Below, piece after piece: positions 59,349 to 64,000 of a stretch of DNA of 64,000 nucleotides (position 1 is its first letter; the number at the start of each line of letters is the position of its first letter). The DNA is taken from the NCBI RefSeq assembly GCF_004217545.1, contig NZ_SHKY01000001.1:4464001-4528000 (forward strand). Direction: 5' to 3'. Both the position numbers and the translations under genes were made by a program. The stretch is from Krasilnikovia cinnamomea (lineage in GTDB: Bacteria > Actinomycetota > Actinomycetes > Mycobacteriales > Micromonosporaceae). Under the pieces are notes generated by a model. It was not told where the DNA came from. It did no database searches and was given only the letters and a program-made list of their open reading frames with translations.

Positions 59349-59939
59349 GTGGCGGATCTTCTGGTGTGGATCGATTGTGAGATGACGGGTCTCGACCTTG
59401 GCAAAGACGCGTTGATCGAGGTGGCCGCGTTGGTCACCGACCCCGATCTCAACGTGCTCGGTGAGGGCATCGACCTCGTCATTCACGCCGACGACGCGGC
59501 GCTCGACGCCATGCCCGAGGTCGTCCGCGACATGCACGCCAAATCCGGCCTCACTGAGGAGGTACGCCGCTCCGCGATCACGATCGCCGAGGCGGAGGAC
59601 GCCGTCCTGACGTACGTACGCGAATTCGTGCCGTCCCCGCGCACCGCGCCCCTGTGCGGCAACTCGATCGCGACGGACCGGGGCTTCCTGGCGCGCGACA
59701 TGCCGACCCTCGACGCGTACCTGCACTACCGGATGATCGATGTCTCCTCGATCAAGGAGCTGTGCCGCCGCTGGTACCCGCGGGTGTACTTCGGTCAGCC
59801 CGCCAAGGGTCTGGCCCACCGCGCCCTCGCGGACATCCGGGAGAGCATCCGTGAGCTCGAGTACTACCGCCGGACGGTGTTCGTTCCGCCGCCCGGCCCG
59901 GATGTGGAGACGGCCCGGGCGATCGGGGCCGAGCTGTAG
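59349..59939 (+). CDS. orn: oligoribonuclease
   Basis: A protein of 196 residues from GTG 59349. It is a DEDDh exonuclease: Asp9 and Glu11 in VWIDCEMTGLDLGKDALIEV, HAKSGLTEEV, and His/Asp in KGLAHRALADIRESI. It degrades 2-5 base RNAs, including pGpG from cyclic-di-GMP, which links it to the EAL protein elsewhere in the window. tRNA-His follows, as in many actinobacteria. Confidence 0.95.
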   Translation: MADLLVWIDCEMTGLDLGKDALIEVAALVTDPDLNVLGEGIDLVIHADDAALDAMPEVVRDMHAKSGLTEEVRRSAITIAEAEDAVLTYVREFVPSPRTAPLCGNSIATDRGFLARDMPTLDAYLHYRMIDVSSIKELCRRWYPRVYFGQPAKGLAHRALADIRESIRELEYYRRTVFVPPPGPDVETARAIGAEL

Positions 59940-60057
59940 CCCGCGGCGGTCGTCAGGCGGTCTGCGGGGCGCGCCGGGAACCCGCTCGACGTCCGTCCGG
60001 CGACTGTGGCTATGATTGTCCGGCGCGCGCCGCGGTGAATGCCGCAGCGAGGGGCAT

Positions 60058-60134
60058 GGTGGTCGTAGCTCAGCTGGTAGAGCACCGGGTTGTGGTCCCG
60101 GATGTCGCGGGTTCGAGCCCCGTCGATCACCCCA
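60058..60134 (+). tRNA. tRNA-His (GUG)
   Basis: Acceptor GTGGTCG (60059-60065) with CGATCAC (60124-60130); an extra 5' G at 60058 faces C73 at 60131, the histidine tRNA hallmark. Anticodon loop TTGTGGT gives GUG. CCA is encoded (60132-60134). It follows orn on the same strand. Confidence 0.95.
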
Positions 60135-60157
60135 AGCTAGTCACATGTGGCAGCGAA

Positions 60158-60184
60158 TCAGGCCCGGTCCAAGACCGGGCCTGA
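60158..60184. terminator. hairpin terminator after tRNA-His
   Basis: A perfect 12-bp stem, TCAGGCCCGGTC (60158-60169) with GACCGGGCCTGA (60173-60184), loop CAA. It can end both the tRNA and the convergent lipoprotein transcript. Confidence 0.75.
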
Positions 60185-60231
60185 GTGCTGTCCAGGCGAT
60201 CACGACCCCGGGGTGGATGAGCGCGGCGTCC

Positions 60232-60621
60232 TCAGCCGGCGGTCTCCAGGCCCGAGTCGACGCAGACCTGGGACATCTCCGCGGCCGCTGCACTGACCGC
60301 CGCCACCGCGTCGGGCTCGTCGGCGGTGCCGTGGGCGGCCACCGCGGCGGCGTACGCCTCACCGAGCCGGCGCGCCGCGTCGGCGACCGGGGCGTCCGCG
60401 GTCGTACTGGCCGCCACGATGCTGTCGACCACCCCGGGCTGCATCAGGGTGGCGTCCGTGATCGCCTGGGTCAGCCTGGCGCAGGTGATCGTGCCCGGCG
60501 GGTCGTCCACGGCCGCGCTGGCGCTGGTCGGTGCCGGGCTGCTGGCCGGTGGCGGGGAACCGCCGCCGCATCCGGTAAGCAGGAGGGCGAGCAGCACGAC
60601 AGCGATGGGTGATCGCGGCAT
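60232..60621 (-). CDS. small lipoprotein
   Basis: A protein of 129 residues from ATG 60621. A lipoprotein signal (PIAVVLLALLLTGCGGG) has the lipobox LTGC. A Pro/Ser/Ala linker follows, then a helical domain of about 80 residues (TCARLTQAITDATLMQPGVV, DAARRLGEAYAAAVAAHG) with two cysteines (ITCARL, SQVCVDS) that may form a disulfide. Function unknown. Confidence 0.8.
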   Translation of the reverse strand: MPRSPIAVVLLALLLTGCGGGSPPPASSPAPTSASAAVDDPPGTITCARLTQAITDATLMQPGVVDSIVAASTTADAPVADAARRLGEAYAAAVAAHGTADEPDAVAAVSAAAAEMSQVCVDSGLETAG

Positions 60622-60691
60622 CAGCCCAGCGTAGGTGCACCCGGGCCGCCTGACCGGAACACCACCCCCACGTGGCCCGCGCGACGGAACG

Positions 60692-60728
60692 CCGCGGGCC
60701 CCGGCCGAGTGACGACCGGGGCCCGCGG
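60692..60728. terminator. hairpin terminator after first L,D-transpeptidase
   Basis: A perfect 13-bp stem, CCGCGGGCCCCGG (60692-60704) with CCGGGGCCCGCGG (60716-60728), 12 bases after the stop of the minus-strand transpeptidase gene. Confidence 0.75.
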
Positions 60729-60740
60729 TGGTGCCGTGGA

Positions 60741-62006
60741 TCAGGACAGCGCGCTGCCCTGCTTGTACTGGTCCCAGCTCATGTTCCAGTCGGTCCAGCC
60801 GTTGCCGTTCTTCAGCTTGCTGCCGGTGCCGCTGACCGTGACCGGGTCGCCCATCATCGTGCGGTCGAAGAGCCACTTGCCCATCTTCTCGCTGACGTTG
60901 ATGCAGCCGTGCGACACGTTGGTACGGCCCTGCACGCCCTCGGACCACTTCGCCGCGTGGATGAACTGGCCGCTCCAGGTGATCCGCTGCGCGAAGTCAA
61001 TCTTGGTGCGGTAGCCCTCCTCCGGGCCCAGCTCGGCGATCGTGTCGAAGACGGTGTGTTCCTTCTTCTCCATGACGACCATCGTGCCGCTCGACGACGG
61101 GGTGCTCGGCTTGCCCAGGCTCACCGGGATGGTGTTGATGACCTTTCCGTCCTGACGGACTGTCATCCGCTTGGTCTTGTTCTCCACCGTCATCACGAAA
61201 CTCCGGCCGATCTTGAGGTCGACGCCCAGGTCGGAGCGGCCGTACCAGTCGTTGCCCATCGGAACGCCCGCGAGCTTGACCTGGTAGGAAACCTTGCTGT
61301 ACGGCTTCCAGTACGTTTTCGGCCGGTAGTGGATCTCCGTGGGGCTGATCCAGTGCCAGGTGCCTTCCTGCTGCGGCGTTGCGTTGACGGTCATCCGCTT
61401 CTCGACGTCGCCGCGGTACTTCTCCGGCACGGAACGGCCGAAGCGCACGATCAGCGGCATGCCCACGCCGACGACCTGCCCGTCACCGAGGAAGCTGGAG
61501 ACACGTACCTGCTTCGACGGCTTCGCCATGGTGGTGAAGGAGGCCGTCGAGGTGCCGGACTTGCCCTCGGTCGCGGTGCCGGTCACGGTCACCGTGTACG
61601 TGGTGCCGTAGTTCAGCGCCTTGGCCGGGCGGAACACCTTGGCGTCCTTGTCCAGCTCGCCCTTGACCGCGTCGCCGTCGGCGTCCTTGACCTCGACCGA
61701 CGTGTTCTCCGGGTCCTCGCTGTCGTACTTGATGTCGGTGATCGCCACGACGTCCTTGGCGTCCGGCGCCGGCGTGGTGACTGCCACGGTGCTCTGGGTC
61801 GGCGTCGGAGACGGGGACTGGGCGTTGCCGCCGCTTCCCTGCGAGCCGTTCTGCCACGAGGGCGACTTGTCGCCGCTGCATCCCGCGCTGAGCAGAACGA
61901 CGCCGGCCGCCACCGCGGCCGCTGCTACCCGCCACGGCCGTCGGCCGGCCCGGGCGGCCGGACGGGCTGTATCCAAGCCCGTCGACCTAACTCCACTCGT
62001 ACCCAT
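60741..62006 (-). CDS. L,D-transpeptidase lipoprotein (LdtMt2-like)
   Basis: A protein of 421 residues from ATG 62006, with GGGGAG upstream. A lipoprotein signal (VAAGVVLLSAGCSGD) is followed by two Ig-like domains and a YkuD catalytic domain at the end. Active-site motif NVSHGCINVS carries the nucleophile Cys; the upstream His is in GQFIHAAKWSEG. It makes 3-3 crosslinks in peptidoglycan. A paralogue lies immediately upstream on the same strand. Confidence 0.93.
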   Translation of the reverse strand: MGTSGVRSTGLDTARPAARAGRRPWRVAAAAVAAGVVLLSAGCSGDKSPSWQNGSQGSGGNAQSPSPTPTQSTVAVTTPAPDAKDVVAITDIKYDSEDPENTSVEVKDADGDAVKGELDKDAKVFRPAKALNYGTTYTVTVTGTATEGKSGTSTASFTTMAKPSKQVRVSSFLGDGQVVGVGMPLIVRFGRSVPEKYRGDVEKRMTVNATPQQEGTWHWISPTEIHYRPKTYWKPYSKVSYQVKLAGVPMGNDWYGRSDLGVDLKIGRSFVMTVENKTKRMTVRQDGKVINTIPVSLGKPSTPSSSGTMVVMEKKEHTVFDTIAELGPEEGYRTKIDFAQRITWSGQFIHAAKWSEGVQGRTNVSHGCINVSEKMGKWLFDRTMMGDPVTVSGTGSKLKNGNGWTDWNMSWDQYKQGSALS

Positions 62007-62107
62007 GTTCTCCCCACCGTGATGTCGTCCGGCGCCCATCTTCTCTCATGAATGCCAGGGCACCAATCCCGGATTCGTGCCGCGGTGGGGCCGGGCGAGG
62101 GCGCAAA

Positions 62108-62133
62108 ACGGCCGCGAACACCCATTCGGCCGT
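62108..62133. terminator. weak hairpin between the two transpeptidase genes
   Basis: ACGGCCG (62108-62114) and CGGCCGT (62127-62133) form a 7-bp stem with a 12-base loop. It could end the upstream transpeptidase transcript. The rest of the 165-base gap shows nothing else. Confidence 0.35.
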
Positions 62134-62171
62134 GCAGCGGATGTTCTGCGTCCCGGGCGGGGAGGATCAGA

Positions 62172-63392
62172 TCACTTGAGGTCGGCAGGGACCGGAAGTG
62201 CGCTGCCCTTGATGAAGTTTTCCCAGCTCAGGTCCCATGCCGTCCAGCCGTTGCCCTGGACCAGCTTGTCGCCCGTGCCCCGCACCGTGATCGGGTCACC
62301 GATCAGCGTGTGGTCGAACAGCCACCGGGCGTTCGACGGGGAAACATTGACACAGCCGTGCGAAACATTGCGGTGACCTTGGGCACCCACTGACCAGGAA
62401 GCCGAGTGCACGTACTGTCCGCTCCAGGTCAGTCGCTGCGCGTAGTCAATGTTCATCCGGTAGCCGTTGGCGCCGTCGGTGTCCGTCGTGTCGAACACCG
62501 TCGACGTGTGCTTGTCCATCACGACCATCGTGCCGCTCGAGGACGGGGTGCTCGGCTTGCCCAGGCTCACCGGAATGGTCCGGACCACCTTGCCCTCCCG
62601 CAGCACCGTCATCTTCTTCGTCTTGTTCTCGACCTTCATCTCGAAGCTGCGGCCGATCTTCGCGGTGGCGGCCCGGTCCTTGGTGCCATAGCGTCCGCCG
62701 CCGGTCGGCAGGCCACCCACTGCGAGACGCACCTTGAGCTGCGTGCCGGGCTGCCAGAACTTCGGCGCCCGGTAGTAGGCCTGCGTGCCGCTCGAGGTCC
62801 ACGACCAGGCGCCGGGCTGCGGCGGGTCGGTCTGCACGAACATCCGCTTCTGTACGGCGGCCCGGTCCTTCTTCTTGATCCCGGGGTTGAACTCGGCCAC
62901 CACCGGCATCGCCACTCCGTACGTGTGATCGTCGAAGAGGTACAGCCCCGTGCCGGTCCGGCGGGCCGGCTCGGGCATCGTGGTGAAGGTGGTCGTCGCG
63001 GTCGTCGTGGCGCCGCCCGGGTCGGCGGCGGTGACCGTCGCCGCGTACCGCTGCTTGTGCTTGAGGGGCTTGGCGGGCACCCAGGCCGAGCCGTCCGGGC
63101 GCAGCGTGCCCGCGACCGTCCCGCCCTTGGCGTCGCGCAGCGTGACCGTCTTGACCGTGCCGCCGGCGAGCTTGAGCCCGATCTCGGTGCTGACCGGCAG
63201 GTCCTTCTTGCCCGTCGCCGGGGTGATGGCGAGCGCGAGCGGAACCGTGGCCGCCACGGGCTGCGGCGCGGCCGTTGGGGGTGCGCTCGACGTCTGCGGG
63301 TCGGGCGAGGCATCCGCGCCTCCCGTGCATGCGGTCAGGGCGAAGACCGCCACGACCCCGACCGCTACCAGCGAGCGCTGCCTGCCAACCAT
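62172..63392 (-). CDS. L,D-transpeptidase lipoprotein (LdtMt2-like), second copy
   Basis: A protein of 406 residues from ATG 63392, with GGGGATG upstream. Lipobox in VVAVFALTACTGG. Two Ig-like domains precede the YkuD domain, with NVSHGCVNVS and GQYVHSASWSVG at the active site. It shares long stretches with the downstream gene (PVSLGKPSTPSSSGTMVVM), so the pair arose by duplication. The N-terminal linker differs, as do loops near the lid, suggesting different donor or acceptor preference. Confidence 0.93.
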   Translation of the reverse strand: MVGRQRSLVAVGVVAVFALTACTGGADASPDPQTSSAPPTAAPQPVAATVPLALAITPATGKKDLPVSTEIGLKLAGGTVKTVTLRDAKGGTVAGTLRPDGSAWVPAKPLKHKQRYAATVTAADPGGATTTATTTFTTMPEPARRTGTGLYLFDDHTYGVAMPVVAEFNPGIKKKDRAAVQKRMFVQTDPPQPGAWSWTSSGTQAYYRAPKFWQPGTQLKVRLAVGGLPTGGGRYGTKDRAATAKIGRSFEMKVENKTKKMTVLREGKVVRTIPVSLGKPSTPSSSGTMVVMDKHTSTVFDTTDTDGANGYRMNIDYAQRLTWSGQYVHSASWSVGAQGHRNVSHGCVNVSPSNARWLFDHTLIGDPITVRGTGDKLVQGNGWTAWDLSWENFIKGSALPVPADLK

Positions 63393-63545
63393 GTCATCCC
63401 CGTTCTCGACCTTGCGCGGACATCCTGCCTGATCCATGCAAGATGTGGGGCCCGGTTGTGGATGACGTGGCCGAGGCGATCATGTGGGGATACCCGTTGG
63501 AGTGGGGGTTCGGGCCCGTGCTATCGTTTCCGTCGTTGTCAGCGA

Positions 63546-63618
63546 GCGCCGCTAGCTCAACTGGCAGAGCAGCGGACTCTTAATCCGCGGGTTGTAGGTT
63601 CGAGTCCTACGCGGCGCA
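63546..63618 (+). tRNA. tRNA-Lys (CUU)
   Basis: Acceptor GCGCCGC (63546-63552) with GCGGCGC (63611-63617), discriminator A. Anticodon stem GCGGA/TCCGC with loop CTCTTAA gives CUU. T arm TTCGAGT. CCA not encoded. tRNA-Lys genes are common integration sites for actinomycete mobile elements. Confidence 0.95.
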
Positions 63619-63627
63619 CAGTTGATC

Positions 63628-63669
63628 AAGGCTCTGATCAGGCATTTGACGCCGAATCAGAGCCTTTTT
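63628..63669 (+). terminator. intrinsic terminator after tRNA-Lys
   Basis: An 11-bp perfect stem, AAGGCTCTGAT (63628-63638) with ATCAGAGCCTT (63656-63666), followed by TTTTT (63665-63669). A textbook terminator, unusual in this GC-rich window for its T run. Confidence 0.9.
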
Positions 63670-63687
63670 CATGTCCCTTGTGGACGT

Positions 63688-63716
63688 TTGCGTGATCCGT
63701 GCGTGATCTATAGATA
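63688..63716 (+). promoter_or_regulatory. possible promoter of the terminal gene
   Basis: TTGCGT (63688-63693) and TAGATA (63711-63716) with 17-base spacing. The direct repeat GCGTGATC (63690 and 63701) and the palindrome ATCTATAGAT (63706-63715) overlap it, suggesting regulated expression. Tentative. Confidence 0.35.
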
Positions 63717-63821
63717 ATGATACGCCCCGACAGAGGGTGGCATTCTGGTGAGCGACAGGCCGCTCAACGGTGCCAGCCGACGGTCGTACCCGCTACTCCT
63801 GCGCAGAGGAGCAGCACCACC

Positions 63822-64000
63822 ATGTCCCTGATCGAGTCCACCACCGCCGATGCGTACATCGCCCTGCGCGCCGGGCGCGCGTTCGGCGACGACGCGATCC
63901 AGTCCGACTGCTCGCACTTGCCTCGGTGCTGCGCGGCGTCCAGAAGTACCTGGACCTACCCAAGCCCCGCCACCAAGCAGCCCATAAGGACCATCGGCAG
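63822..64000 (+). pseudogene. possible frameshifted gene start at window end (partial)
   Basis: ATG 63822 has GAGGAG upstream and begins MSLIESTTADAYIALRAGRA. After about residue 29 (DDAIQSD) the frame turns implausible (Cys/His-rich, CSHLPRCC), while a neighbouring frame reads LLALASVLRGVQKYLDLP, a natural helix. One missing base near 63908 would join them. It could be a sequencing error, a real relic, or a gene continuing past the edge. Family unknown. Confidence 0.35.

Overview
This 64 kb window is chromosomal DNA from a high-GC actinomycete. A filamentous member of the Micromonosporaceae (Actinoplanes- or Micromonospora-like) fits best. The supporting signs are very GC-rich third codon positions, frequent GTG starts, ATGA/GTGA start-stop overlaps, a mycothiol-dependent formaldehyde dehydrogenase, the actinobacterial mec-cysO-cysM cysteine pathway, and a block whose gene order matches the mycobacterial pncB-clpS-DUF2017-mec-cysO-cysM-(MBL phosphodiesterase)-rph-rdgB region. 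The genus is inferred; no rRNA gene is present.

Left part (1-13.7 kb) is accessory DNA. It opens with the end of a ribosomal-peptide (RiPP) locus: an FxSxx-COOH precursor peptide followed by a HExxH-type modification enzyme that runs off the window. From 3.0 to 9.6 kb lies an island of DNA-processing genes: a winged-helix-like protein, a Cas4/AddB/Dna2-type iron-sulfur PD-(D/E)XK nuclease, a large unknown protein, a primase-polymerase, a 'beta' family protein and an Upf1/Dna2-like SF1 helicase. They form two operons that share a regulatory region and look like a split Dna2 plus a primase; this is the best candidate here for an undescribed system. From 9.6 to 12.7 kb lies a polymorphic toxin locus: a YbaB-like protein, an ESX-type partner, a toxin with a CdiA-CT-like C-terminus, an immunity protein and a decayed second immunity gene.

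Middle part (13.9-38.6 kb) is mostly housekeeping and metabolism: an SDR, a PAS/degenerate GGDEF/EAL protein, a cupin, formaldehyde detoxification (mscR plus an MBL hydrolase), a sortase-anchored protein, a LigD-like protein that lacks its catalytic lysine, cytochrome oxidase subunit I, NAD salvage (pncA, pncB), a LAL regulator, clpS, cysteine synthesis through the CysO carrier, a cAMP-phosphodiesterase-like MBL protein, a glycosyltransferase, rph and rdgB.

Right part (38.7-64 kb) holds a histidine-utilisation operon (hutU, M20 hydrolase, hutF, hutI, hutH) with an RpiR-type regulator, an expansin-like secreted protein, a tRNA with a UAG anticodon overlapping an HNH gene, a chemoreceptor, a redox/thioredoxin cluster, an ECF sigma factor divergent from a CopC-CopD fusion, a very large low-complexity membrane protein, orn with tRNA-His, two L,D-transpeptidases, and tRNA-Lys followed by a possible mobile-element relic.

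Themes worth a second look are short repeats resembling mycobacterial interspersed repetitive units (one set inside a GGDEF domain, one making a mini-gene that couples rph to rdgB, a possible third between hutF and hutI), a CysO with a tail after its diglycine, and an atypical tRNA tied to an HNH gene.
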